A DNA stretch of 64,000 nucleotides from Lonicera japonica (GCA_021464415.1 JAKCWG010000512.1:1-64000); one strand, 5' to 3'; shown: positions 48,171 through 59,154, numbered from the stretch's first letter. The notes: generated from the letters alone by a model not told the origin. Made by a program: numbers and translations.

Positions 48171-48790
48171 GGAGCTGTATCTTAGAGACTCTGGTCTTTT
48201 TTTTCATCGTTATGACTATGCGAGGTTGGCTAGGCTAGCTTTTTCTCTGTGGGATGATCATTTCGTAGAGTCGTTTAGGCTTATCCGGTGGAGTATTCCA
48301 TGGTGAAAATTGAGGTAATGGTTATGAGTATGGGCAAACATTATCATGTCTGCATTCGAGATCTGAGATATACGTCTTTTTAAATTCTTAGTTTTTTGGC
48401 AAACCAATTCAATGTGACTCTTGATATCCCTCTTACTCTACGAGATTTATACTCTGTCACGCATCTTATTACTCCCTGTTTAGATGAGATTCTTCATGCA
48501 CTGTGGGCGACCCAGTATACATGATGCTTTTTGGCTTCTAACTTTGGTATTGAGGAGGCAATGAGGCTTGATATCATTCACCATATTTGGGCATGACTTT
48601 GAGAGAGAATTTAATTCGACCGTTACCAGATAATGTTGTTCAGTGCACTTGATCAGCCAGTTGTTAAGGATTTGGTAGTTCAACTTACTAGTTATTAAAG
48701 TATACCTGGATTTATGAGAATAGCCTTTATATTCCTCATACCCCTCTTTTAGCGTAGGATTTCTTTTGGTGTTGATGGTTCTAGTTTTAG
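48171..48790 (+). pseudogene. Transposon-associated plant gene, 3' part
   Basis: Continuation of 44440-44939 after the insertion, in shifting frames: YLRDSGLFFHRYDYARLARL, AFSLWDDHFVESFRLIRWSI, then GKHYHVCIRDLRYTSF, LANQFNVTLDIPLTLRDLYS, VTHLITPCLDEILHALWATQ, NFGIEEAMRLDIIHHIWA. Pattern and composition suggest the same TE-borne gene family as the first half. Multiple stops and frameshifts. Function unknown. Confidence 0.4.
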
Positions 48791-50279
48791 GTGGTGGTTT
48801 TGGTAAGTGACGGCTTTGATTGATATAGGGTTTTCTTCTTTCTCTCGTTTTTTTTTCTTTTTATGGATGTATTTTGTCTAGGATTGTTATTAACATGATC
48901 CAAAGACTTCTAATGTATGAATCTCTAGGCTTTATGATATGGAAATGCCCTTTAATTGTTTTTTCTTACTACTTGATGAACTTGATATAAATATAGAACG
49001 TAATTTTATTTTAATAGATCTAGCCTAAAATTCCTTTTTAGGTTGCCTACATTTCCCCAGATGAATTTTTATAACTTTAATCAATCATACTTATGGGGCT
49101 CAAGACTTTGTAGTTCATACATATGATCAACTACTTTACTGGTAATACATTTTCAAGCGATCTAAATTGACTTATGAATTCAATTCTTGCCCATTAATAT
49201 CAGTGGCAAGAGCAACACCTCCTGATAATACTTGGATGACAATATACGGATTTGTCCATTTTGGTGAGAATTTACCCCGTGGATCTTTAGCTGGTTATCG
49301 AATATCCTTTAATACTAATCCCCCACATCAATACCCATTGATTGGACCTTTTATTAAAGGCTTGCATAATTCTTTTTTGATAGCCCTAATTCTGATATGA
49401 GGCTTTTAACCGCTTCTTGTCTAACATGGCCAATTCTTCATATTGTTCCCTTATCGAATTCACTTCACCAATCTAATTTTCTAATACAACCCATAATGAA
49501 AGGATTTCTAGTTTGATTGGCAAGACAGTTTCCATTACACATGTAGGAGAACCCAGGTTGAAAAAAAGTAATTTGTTAGTTGTGTCTTGCTTTACAATAA
49601 TTTTTTGGTTGCGATTTGAAGCACTATTCTCGAATTGTTGTTTCGATAGCATCTAGTTCTGCTAAACCCTAGAGTTGCAATTGCCTTGTTCCTAGTTGCG
49701 ATAAATTTTAGTTCGGTTATTTGAGAATCGCAACTTATGATATCCCTAACCCTTGTTGCGGCTTTTGATAAAAAAAGAAGAAGAAGAAGAAAGAAACAAG
49801 AGGATTTGAATGCAAAAAAAATAAAAAATTCTTTGAACTTTCTATTTATTAAGGTTCCAAATAGTCCAAAAAAACAATTTCCTCATGACCAAATTTTTTC
49901 ATGATATCTGGATATTCTCGTACGCCTGAAGACCTTATTATTCTTGTTCTTTTATGTCTTATTTTGAATCTAAATTCCTTGATTTAACTCGGTGAAATAT
50001 CATTGTCGAGCATCCAATTGAATTGTTAGTTGTGAAGTTAATTTGTCTAAAGGACTTGCGAGCTAATAGAATTTGTTCAACTTGTTTGAAAAGAGCCAAA
50101 AGTGAAATTGTGAGATTCTCATCTTGAGTGACACACTTTAGTGATATATGAGAGGAAGTGCTGTGAGAAAATCTATATTTTTTATTTATGCTAACCTTTG
50201 TTTTGCGGCAAAAAAATAATAAAAAAATATTATCAAGCAAAGAGGAAAGGGATAACTAGCCTTTTGACCCTAAGATTTA
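48791..50279. other. Unassigned region
   Basis: No family recognised. The 77-residue frame at 49167-49400 lacks any domain I can name. It contains a (GAA)n stretch at about 49773-49795. The pair TTGCGATTTGAAGC / TTGCGATAAATTTTAG with repeated 'gttgcga/gttgcgg' motifs (49600-49760) hints at a short diverged repeat. Confidence 0.3.
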
Positions 50280-50843
50280 CATGAAGGCCATATTCGATTT
50301 GGTCGATAAGAAGTTGGGTATTGTCCAAGAACATGTTAGGGAGATAATTAAGAACTAAAACGAATGCAAGTAAAGGTAGATAGAGTAGAAAGCACCCAAA
50401 TAGAACAATCCGGTAGATCCCAAAGCACACAAAAAGAGTGGGAGATCGCAACCTAGGGAAATGAGGGTTGAATTTGAAAATTATTACTAAGGGAGTCGTG
50501 TTAATGAGGATAGCGACATCGATTCAATCATTGTCAATAGGAGGAATGGTGGTAGGTTTAGTGGAGGTAGAAATCGGGAGGAAAACAACATGAGCGGAAT
50601 AAAAATGAAAATATGTTTCTTCTAAGGGAAAAATGACCCCAAGGCCTTCTTGAGTGGGTAAAGAAGGTTAAGCTAGTGTTTGCATGCCACAACTATTTCG
50701 ATTTGAAAAAGGTTGAAATTGGCAGCCATTGAATTATCAGATTATGCCATCGTGGGAATAGATGAAAAGAATATTGAAGAGCGGTTTGTGCCCGACCATT
50801 ATTATCGAGAATTGTATCAAAAGTTGCAAAGGCTTACATAAGG
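50280..50843 (+). pseudogene. Ty3/gypsy gag fragment
   Basis: Broken frames read DSDIDSIIVNRRNGGRFSGG, then IKMKICFF-stop-GKNDPKAFLEWVKKVKLV, FACHNYFDLKKVEI, and RFVPDHYYRELYQKLQRLT. This matches the plant gypsy gag core (IKMKIPSFQGKNDPEAYLEWEKKVELVF-CHNYSEEKKVKLA; then HYYRELYQKLQRLTQG). It is cut at 50843 by the start of a T1 LTR. It lies opposite in strand to the pol remains at 52487-60600, so it is a separate copy or an inverted piece. Confidence 0.75.
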
Positions 50844-51932
50844 TGTGAGAACCTACGTTTTTTTACGGCGGCTCTCGTGGGCAGCAATTCTTTCGGTTTC
50901 CCGTTTATTTGGAAAATCTTCATTTTATTATAGAGAAAAATGTGACAGTTTGTAAAGGAAATCAGAGTCACCAGTTTGTTTTACTAGACAAACAAAAGTG
51001 TATGTGAAAGAGGAAGATTTATAAATTAAACGACCTTTTAAACACAATTGATGCGAAACTAGTTGATTCGAAGGTTCGGGGATTAAGTTACGAATCGGGA
51101 AGGTGGTACGCACCCAATTCGCCCTTTCGGTCTTTATGTAAGATATACATGTAATTATAATCGAAGATTAGCATGCTTATTGATGTCATCGCGTATTAAT
51201 CCATAATTTTAGGAAAAAGGGATTTTGGGGTAGGGATGGAAAGCATGTACTTCGTAATTCGCCATTTGATTTTAAAAATCAATGTGTGTGATTTTGAAAA
51301 GTGGTTTGATAATGATAGATAGTAAAACAAGTGTTTTTGGTAAAGTTCAAGGCTTTTCGAAAGCTGATTCAATTTGGAATTGCATATCCAGTAATCCTCG
51401 AGGTTCAAAAATAATGTACCATAGTTTAATAATTTAAATTGGCATTGACGAATCTAGTACTCTCATATTGGATATTTAGGTAAGCACCGTGATTTATAAA
51501 TTAAATTGGGTACAAACACTTACTGATTTCTTCGTGGATTGAGACTGATAAAATTGAGATTTTATGAAATTAACTGATAAAAATATGTCCAAAAATAGTT
51601 ACAGCTCATTCCATGCCTTTGGTTTTGAAAACGGAGTTTAAATATGAATTCTAGATTGATTTTGAGATAAACTATAATTTTTATGCGCGATTGATCAATT
51701 ATAAGTGATAAAATAAAGACAAATAAATAAATAAAGTCAAACTACTATAAAAAATACTTGAGAACCTTGAAAATAGAAGAATACTACTTTAAAGCACTAT
51801 TCCCGAAGTTTTAGAGTTGTTTGATGATTCAAATAGGGTCAGTGCAGATGTATTCATAGCTAAAAGGGATTTTTATGTTAGGGGAAAAGGCATTTGTTGT
51901 GTGGACAAATGTTCTGAGAGCATTTGTCCACA
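50844..51932 (+). mobile_element. LTR of family T1, copy C
   Basis: Starts TGTGAGAACCTACG right after TAAGG, at the break in the gag fragment. It aligns in inverse orientation with copy A over its whole visible length (GAGTCACCAGTTTGTTTTAC, CGGGAAGGTGGTACGCACCC, GCATATCCAGTAATCCTCGA, AGGGTCAGTGCAGATGTATT). TAAGA follows the possible CCACA end at 51932, a 4-of-5 target duplication. The right end could extend further. Confidence 0.6.
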
Positions 51933-52059
51933 TAAGATGATATGAACAACGATCGTATTTCTATCCAACTAAGATGGATCCGCAACCCTTGACGTTTGAA
52001 GACATAAAAACCTTGGAATCACGCGAATATGATGGAGGTGGAACCTCGATCCAGTCCTT

Positions 52060-52486
52060 AAAATAAGAATAAACCTTGGTATAGTCGAAGACAAACAATC
52101 AATTGATGGATTAATTGATTACTATGTCAAAGAATAACAAGAACTCTAATTCTGGTTGTTCGAGACATTCTTAAAACGTAAAAGGTAAAAACACTCAAAT
52201 TCGTATTAATCAAAAGGCTGCTTAAACAACAAAGTTATCTCCTTTAAATACGAGCAAAAAGTAATAAACCTAAAGAACTAAGCTCAATTTCGAAAATAAA
52301 CAAAACAAAACAAAAATAATAGTTTCTCACATACTTTGGGCCTAAACAAAGCTAAAACATAAATTAAACTTAACGTAAATAAAGCCTATCCCAGCCCATT
52401 TATCAAATACACATTTTAATCTCTTGGGCTACTATTTGAAAAGGCGATGTCTTCCATTCTTGAGCCCGATCCCTCTCAATGCTCCT
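52060..52486 (-). mobile_element. Probable 3' LTR/UTR of the Ty3/gypsy element
   Basis: Directly downstream (minus strand) of the gypsy pol remains. Contains GTATTTAAAGGAGATAACTT, a TATA-like element followed by the short leader typical of LTRs in this gypsy group, and then GCAGCCTTTTGATTAATACG. Exact LTR ends were not found. Confidence 0.4.
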
Positions 52487-54604
52487 TTATGCTTCAGCTT
52501 TGCTCATCATCTCTTGGACCATGACCATAAGTGCTTCCTTGATCTTCTTGGTTCTAGCTCGGGTGGTTGGACCACTTGGAACCCTGATGGGATCTACAAA
52601 ATCTTCACTCCATGATCCAGCTATAGTGTTATCATTGGGCTCACCATTCCCCTCCTTTTGAAAAGGAATTGTCTTCAATTCATCACCTGCACTAAACGAA
52701 CTTAGATTAGCAACATTAAATGTAGCACTCACATTATACTCACCTGGAAAATCAAGTTTGTATGCATTGTCATTGATCCTTTGCACAACTTGAAATGGTC
52801 CATCTCCTCTCGGTAACAACTTAGAACGCCTTTGAATTGAAAAGTGTTCCTTCCTCAAGTGCAGCCAAACCTAATATCTCGGTTTGAAAACCACATTCTT
52901 CTTTCCTTTGTTTGCTTATTGCACATACTGCTCAATTCTTCTTTTAATGTTTTGCCTCGCCTTTTCATGAATCTGTTTAACAAACTCAGCTTTCTTCTTG
53001 CCATATAGGTTAGCATGGTCAACAAGTAAAGGTAATAAATCCAAAGGAGCTAATGGATTAAAACCATACACAATCTCAAAAGGAGAAAACTTAGATGTAG
53101 AATGAACAGATCGATTATATGCAAACTCAACATGAGGCAAACATTCTTCCCACTCTTTCAAGTTCTTCTTAATTATGGCACGCAACAAAGTGGATAAAGT
53201 TCTATTTACTACTTTGGTTTAACCATCAGTTTGAAGATGAAATGTAGTAGAAAACAACAATTTAGTACCCAACTTTCCCTACAAAGTCTTTCAAAAGTAG
53301 CTCAAAAACTTTGCATCCCTATCAGAAACAATAGTTCTAGGTATGCCATGCAAACACACAATTTCTTTAAATAACAAATTCGCAATTCTGATGCATCATT
53401 AGTTTTATGACAAGCAATAAAATATGCCATTTTAGAAAACCTATCAACTACCACGAAAACAGAATCATTCCCATGTTTAGTCCTAGGCAAACCCAATAAA
53501 AAATCCACAGAAATATCAACCCAAGGGTCATTAGGAAAGGGCAATGGAGTATATAAACCATAGGGGTTTAACTTAGACTTTGCTTTCTTACAAGTAACAC
53601 ATCTCTCACAAATTCTTTCAACATCGCTTTTCATGTAAGGCCAAAAGAAGTATTCTTGCAATACTCCTAAAGTCTTAGCTATACCAAAGTGTCCCATTAG
53701 ACTCCCATTACAAGCCTCTTTCACAAGCAACTCACGGAAAGAACATTTAGGCACACAATGTTTGTTTTCATGCATTAGAAATCCATCATGCCTAAAGTAC
53801 TTGTCAAATGCCAACTTTTCACATGCATTGAATATATTTCTAAAATTAGCATCATCACAATACAAATCCTTAATTTATTCAAATCCAAGCAATTTAGCAT
53901 TTAAAGTAGCAATTAAAGCATACCTGCGCGATAAAGCATATGTTACAACATTCTCCTTACCCTGCTTGTACTTGATCACATATGAAAAAATCTCTATGAA
54001 CTCTACCCATTTGGCATGGCGCTTGTTCAACCTTTGTTGTCCCTTCAAGTGCTTCAACGATTCATGATCCGTGTGAATCACGAACTCCTTCGGCCACAGA
54101 TAGTGCTGCCATGTATCCAATGCTCTCACCAATGCATAAAGCTCCTTGTGTAGGTAAGGTAATTTAAGGTTGCCCCACCTAGCTTCTCACTAAAGTATGC
54201 TATTGGCTTCCTTTCCTGCATAAGAACAACACTAATACCATTTTCTGAAGCATCGCATTCAATTTTGAAAGTCTTTAAAAAGTTAGGTAAAGATATCAAG
54301 GGGACGTTACTTAGCTTACTTTTTAGTAATTGGAATGAATTATCTTGCTCCTCTCCCAATTTGAACCCAAAATTCTTCTTAATCACCTCAATCAATGGCG
54401 CTGCAATCGTGATAAAATCCTTCACGAATTGCCGATAGAAAATAGCAAGTCCATGGAAACTCCGCATTTGTCCAACACTTGTAGGACTTTTCCATTCTTG
54501 AATAGCCTTCACCTTTTCTTCATCAACCTAAATCCCTTGTGCACTCACAATAAAACCAAGAAATACAAGTTTATCCGTGCAAAAGGTGCACTTTTTCAGG
54601 TTAG
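52487..54604 (-). pseudogene. Ty3/gypsy pol, C-terminal half (RT end, RNase H, integrase)
   Basis: Minus-strand fragments in order: end of reverse transcriptase (NLKKCTFCTDKLVFLGFIVS); RNase H ([40 protein letters not shown]); integrase HHCC finger (GHFGIAKTLGVLQ...CERCVTCKKAKS), core WVDISVDFLLGLPRTKHGND and SVFVVVDRFSKMAYFIACHK; and the C-terminal GPFQVVQRINDNAYKLDFPG with a GPTTRARTKK tail. The sequence style is that of plant chromoviruses in the CRM/Reina-like part of the tree; the exact clade is not certain. Frameshift in integrase at about 53390, and stops where Gln (DG-stop-T, GI-stop-VDEEK) or Trp is expected. Confidence 0.85.
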
Positions 54605-55238
54605 CAAATTGTTGACCTTGTAGGTCTTAATCTTATTTTGATAATAACAATAAATGAATCATGTGTAATTTAACATGTGTGTTGAAGTTATTATAGCCGC
54701 ATTTCAATGATCATCATTCGTGGACTAAAATCGATCTATCTGAATCAAGATCATTCCTCTACAAGCATTGGTCAAGTCAAAGAAGATCATTCTCATCACT
54801 CACAAGCTAGCAATGCATTTCATGAATCACAAAATATCAAGGATCATAAGCTAAAGCTTCAAGGGAAAAGCTTTAAGTGAAGAATCAATTTGAAGAAACA
54901 AATCGAAGCATTCGAAGACTCACCTATTCGGTAATTGAGTGTTTGCTTAGGATTAATGTAAAGTTTCTTAATTGATTGATTATATAGCTCAAACATGAAC
55001 ATGCATCATTCTTAGATTGATCAAAGCCAAGTTTGAATCAAAATCATTTCAAAACATCATTCTTATAAAAACCGGTTTTGAAATAAATTCATAATTAATT
55101 CAAATGAATGAATTTTGATACAAAAACATATTTGGGAGTCTTAGAAACTTATTTGGAACACTCCCCAAGCATTAGAATTAATTTTGGAATCATATTGCAA
55201 AAGTTGGAAAAATTGCACAAAACCTCCACAAACCAAAA

Positions 55239-55332
55239 CCATGTAGTCGACTACATGGAAGTGCTGGGAGTAGACTACATTACTGTTGAGGGTCATGTAG
55301 TCGACTACATGAAGACCCAGTGAGTCGACTAC
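55239..55332. promoter_or_regulatory. Palindrome cluster upstream of the LTR TATA box
   Basis: Two perfect 20-bp palindromes, CCATGTAGTCGACTACATGG (55239-55258) and TCATGTAGTCGACTACATGA (55293-55312), alternate with two degenerate copies (around AGTAGACTACAT at 55269 and AGTCGACTAC at 55323). Centres are about 24-29 bp apart and end about 95 bp before the TATA box. The same cluster is kept in the 3' LTR (58250-58343). Clustered LTR palindromes have been described for Sireviruses; a binding protein is not known from the sequence. Confidence 0.8.
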
Positions 55333-55426
55333 AAGGCCAAATATAGCCGTTGGAACTTTGTTTAATGTGCATTTTTGCCCCATTAATTTATATATCCACC
55401 TCAAACGGCTATATCACTTTTGGGAC

Positions 55427-55435
55427 TATAAATAT
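55427..55435 (+). promoter_or_regulatory. TATA box of the 5' LTR
   Basis: TATAAATAT in GGGACTATAAATATGACTTC, the strongest TATA element in the LTR and identically placed in the 3' LTR. It defines a likely U3/R boundary shortly downstream. Confidence 0.6.
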
Positions 55436-56151
55436 GACTTCCAAGACTCATTCTAAATACCTTGAATCAATCATATACTCTATTCTTCATCTATATTCAA
55501 TATATAAAGATTCAAGAAATTGTTTTTGATCAATCATCATTTATTTGAGCTATATCATCTTGATCAAATAGGATAACTCTAGTGTGAACTTCAAATTGTA
55601 TTCTTTATACACTTGAGAGAGTTATTGTAAATTGGTGTGAATCACCAATTATTTGTATTTAAATTGTGAGAGATAAATCTCATAGGAAAAACAAGAAGGT
55701 AAATTCTTGTTTAGTTTTTGTGAAAGGTAAATTTCACAAGGTTAGCAAGAGGGTATCTTGTGAGAGTATTGTGGTGTAGCAATACTTGAAGAGTGTGTGA
55801 GACAACACTTGTAGAGGTTTGATCTTTACCCAGAAGGAGATTGATTTTAGTGGAAATTCTCGGGAAACTAACCGAGCGCGGACTATGGTTTGGTAAACAA
55901 AAACCTTGTGGACAAAATGCCTTGAACTTCAAATCGGTTCAATCTTTCTTACTCAATCTCTTTATTTACTTGTTATATTATTGTTTGCTTGAGATTGTTT
56001 ATTTGCTTGATTGTTTATTTGATTGCATTCCTTGATAATTTGTTTTGTAAATTTGTTTTACTTAAACATTGTTAGAAAAGTTTTTAAATTCCGCATTAAG
56101 TTTTAAAAACCCTATTTGCCCCCCTTCTAGGGTTGAAATCCGACCTACAAT

Positions 56152-56163
56152 TGGTATCAGAGG
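56152..56163 (+). other. Primer-binding site (initiator tRNA-Met)
   Basis: TGGTATCAGAGG begins three bases after the 5' LTR. It matches the standard plant copia primer site TGGTATCAGAGC (complement of the 3' end of tRNA-iMet) in 11 of 12 positions. Confidence 0.9.
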
Positions 56164-56206
56164 TTGTACTCTTGTTTTTGATTTCACAATCTTAAAGTCC
56201 TCGATC

Positions 56207-57282
56207 ATGTCTTATTATCAAGGAACCGGCCTTTCCGAAGGTACTTCTACTTATAGACCTCCATTGTTTGATGGCCAAAATTATAGCTATTGGAAAAATA
56301 GAATGTGTACATTTTTACAAGCAAATGATTTTGAAGAATGAAATGTTACACTTGTTGGACCTTATGAGATCACAAAAACCGACGATAAGGGAAAAGTTAT
56401 TCCCAAGTCTATATCCGAATATGATGACCATGACATTAGAAAAATTCAATTCAATGCTAAAGATTTAAATTCATTACATTGTGCTTTGACTATGGATGAA
56501 TACAATAAAATTTCTAGTTGTAAAACCGCCAAAGAAATTTGGGACAAATTAGAAGTTGCCTATGAAGGAACCTCTCAAGTGAAGGAGGATAATATAAATA
56601 TTCTTGTCCATGATTATGAATTGTTTAAGATGGAGCCTAATGAATCACTTGCTTCCATGTATAGTCGATTTTCTATTCTCACTAACGTTTTGGACTTTCT
56701 TAGCAAGGTTTACTCTAATGAAGAGAAAATTTGAAAGATTCTTAGGATTCTTCCAAAGAAATAGAGACCTAAGGTGACGGCAATTCAAGAAGCCAAGAAT
56801 CTCAAGACCTTGAGCATGGATGAGCTCTTGGGTTCATTAAAACCCATGAGAAGGAGTTGGCGAGAGAAGAAGGAAAAGATGGAAAAAGCTCAACTAAAGG
56901 AGATGGAGACATCGCACTTCTCTCTAGGAAATTTGAGAAATTCCTAGCAAAGAAGAAGTACTCCCAAGGGAAGATCAACAACTATCCCTCATCCTCAAAG
57001 AACTTTGATGATAGATCAACTCATCCTAAAGTTGACAATGAGGAAAGAAAGTGCTTCCATTGTCATGAACCGGGACACTACAAGACAAATTGTTAGGCTA
57101 GAAGAAAGGAGAAGAGAGCAAAGAAGGAAGAATTGTACAAGAGGTTGAAAGATGTTCTCAAAGGGCATTCAAGCGAATCGGATGAAGACGAATCCGATAT
57201 TGAGTCAAGTGATGAAGAAACGGCACACCTTTGCCTTATGGCAAAAGAAGAGGAGGCATACAAATCATTTCCTCATCGATGA
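56207..57282 (+). pseudogene. Copia gag polyprotein, decayed
   Basis: Starts MSYYQGTGLSEGTSTYRPPL and continues FDGQNYSYWKNRMCTFLQAN; core with CKTAKEIWDKLEVAYEGTSQ and LASMYSRFSILTNVLDFLSK; ends with the CCHC zinc knuckle CFHCHEPGHYKTNC, a basic stretch, and an acidic tail SSESDEDESDIESSDEE. This is the structural nucleocapsid precursor of Ty1/copia elements; the tail and core resemble SIRE-like gags. Stops at 56339, 56732, 56761 and 57094 all fit one C-to-T (or G-to-A) change, and one base is lost near 56841. About 359 codons; nothing of pol follows. Confidence 0.85.
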
Positions 57283-57340
57283 AGCATTCTTAGAGCTATC
57301 ATTTTCTCTCCGTGGCCTTGGCCCTTTTTGATGTTGCCAT

Positions 57341-57620
57341 AGGGGGAGAAAATGTGTGTTGGTGGTAATCAATGTTGGTAAGACCATTAAATGCTTTATG
57401 TCTTTAACATTGATAATTGTTTTCGTTTGAAAATCTATTTAAGATCAAAATTGTTTTATTGGTTTTAAAACTATCTCAAATATATGCAATGCTTTTTACA
57501 AATCATTTATTTTATCTATGCATAAATTGAGGGGGAGCATATTTCAATTATTCATATGCTATTTATGCTTGTCATTGAAAACACACATTAATTTATTATC
57601 ATTATCAAAAAGGGGGAGAT
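57341..57620 (+). other. Three polypurine tracts before the 3' LTR
   Basis: AGGGGGAG occurs at 57341, 57530 and 57611; the last, AAAAAGGGGGAGAT, directly abuts the 3' LTR and is the functional plus-strand primer. Repeated polypurine tracts upstream of the 3' LTR are a described hallmark of Sireviruses. Confidence 0.8.
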
Positions 57621-59149
57621 TGTTGACCTTGTAGGTCTTAATCTTATTTTGATAATAACAATAAATGAATCATGTGTAATTTAACATGTGTGTTGAAGTT
57701 ATTATAGCCACATTTCAATGATCATCATTCGTGGACTAAAACCGATCTATCCGAATCAAGATCATTCCTCTACAAGCATTGGTCAAGTCAAAGAAGATCA
57801 TTCTCATCACTCACAAGCTAGCAATGCATTTCATGAATCACAAAAGATCAAGGATCATAAGCTAAAGCTTCAAGGGAAAAGCTTCAAGTGAATAATCAAT
57901 TTGAAGAAACAAATCGAAGCATTCGAAGACTCACCTATTCGGTAATTGAGTGTTTGCTTAGGATTAATGTAAAGTTTCTTAATTGATTGATTATATAGCT
58001 CAAACATGAATATGCATCATTCTTAGATTGATCAAAACCAAGTTTGAATCAAAATCATTTCAAAACATCATTCTTATAAAAACCGGTTTTGAAATAAATT
58101 CATAATTAATTCATATGAATGAATTTTGATACAAAAACATATTTGGGAGTCTTAGAAACTTATTTGGAACACTCCCCAAGCATTAGAATTAATTTTGGAA
58201 TCATATTGCAAAAGTTGGAAAAATTGCACAAAACCTCCACAAACCAAAACCATGTAGTCGACTACATGGAAGTGCTGGGAGTAGACTACATTACTGTTGA
58301 GGGTCATGTAGTCGACTACATGAAGACCCAGTGAGTCGACTACAAGGCCAAATATAGCCGTTGGAACTTTGTTTAATGTGCATTTTTGCCCCATTAATTT
58401 ATATATCCACCTCAAACGGTTATATCACTTTTGGGACTATAAATATGACTTCCAAGACTCATTCTAAATACCTTGAATCAATCATATACTTTATTATTCA
58501 TCTATATTCAATATCTAAAGATTCAAGAAATTATTTTTGATCAATCATCATTTATTTGAGCTATATCATTTTGATCAAATAGGATAATTCTAGTGTGAGC
58601 TTCAAATTGTATTCTTTATACACTTGAGAGAGTTATTGTAAATTGGTGTGAATCACCAATCATTTGTATTTAAATTATGAGAGGTAAATCTCATAGGAAA
58701 AACAATAAGGTAAATTCTTGTTTAGTTTTTGTGAAAGGTAAATTTCACAAGGTTAGCAAGAGGGTATCATGTGAGAGTATTGTGGTGTAGGAATACTTGT
58801 AGAGTATGTGAGACAACACTTGTAGATGTTTGATCTTCACCCGGAAGGAGATTGATTTTAATGGAAATTCTCGGGAAACTAACTGAGCGCGGACTATGGT
58901 TTGGTAAACCAAAAACGTGTGGACAAAATGCCTTGAACTTCAAATCGGTTCAATCTTTCTTACTCAATCTCTTTATTTATTTACTGCTTGAGATTGTTTA
59001 TTTGCTTGATTGTTTATTTGATTGCATTCCTTGATAATTTGTTCTGTAAATTTGTTTTACCTAAACATTGTTAAAAAAGTTTTTAAATTCCGCATTAAGT
59101 TTTAAAAACCCTAATCAACCCCCCCTCTATGGTTGAAATCCGACCTACA
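57621..59149 (+). repeat. 3' LTR of the Sirevirus-like element (1529 bp)
   Basis: Same start and end as the 5' LTR, about 2% different by eye, with small deletions near 58912 and 58981. The palindrome cluster is unchanged (20-bp palindromes at 58250-58269 and 58304-58323). Confidence 0.95.
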
Positions 59150-59154
59150 CATAT

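Larger units (their letters stand above)
54610..56149 (+). repeat. 5' LTR of the Sirevirus-like element (1540 bp)
   Basis: TGTTGACCTTGTAGG to GAAATCCGACCTACA. Short inverted ends TGT...ACA. It contains a cluster of palindromes at 55239-55332, a TATA box TATAAATAT at 55427, and a region of short direct repeats (GTAAATTTCACAAGG, GTAAATTCTTG) at 55630-55745. Confidence 0.95.
54605..59154 (+). mobile_element. Gag-only Sirevirus-like copia element nested in gypsy pol (with target duplication)
   Basis: A complete non-autonomous LTR retrotransposon: LTRs 54610-56149 and 57621-59149, a 1471-bp interior, flanked by CAAAT (54605-54609) and CATAT (59150-59154), a 5-bp target duplication with one mismatch. 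Removing it rejoins gypsy reverse transcriptase exactly (EKLY before, NLKKC after). The interior has a primer site, a decayed gag, and polypurine tracts but no protease, integrase, RT or RNase H. The LTRs differ at roughly 30 positions plus a few small indels by eye (about 2%), so the insertion is recent. Copia assignment rests on the gag type, tRNA-iMet primer site and Sirevirus-like LTR palindromes. Confidence 0.9.

Noticed and set aside
49167..49400. 77-residue frame as an organelle-derived gene fragment
   Set aside because: No match to any plastid or mitochondrial protein that I can recognise, and the flanks are ordinary AT-rich nuclear sequence.
55108..55404. Open frames containing HVVDYM on either strand of the LTR
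   Set aside because: They come from the ATGTAGTCGACTACAT palindromes, occur identically in both LTRs, and have no protein features.
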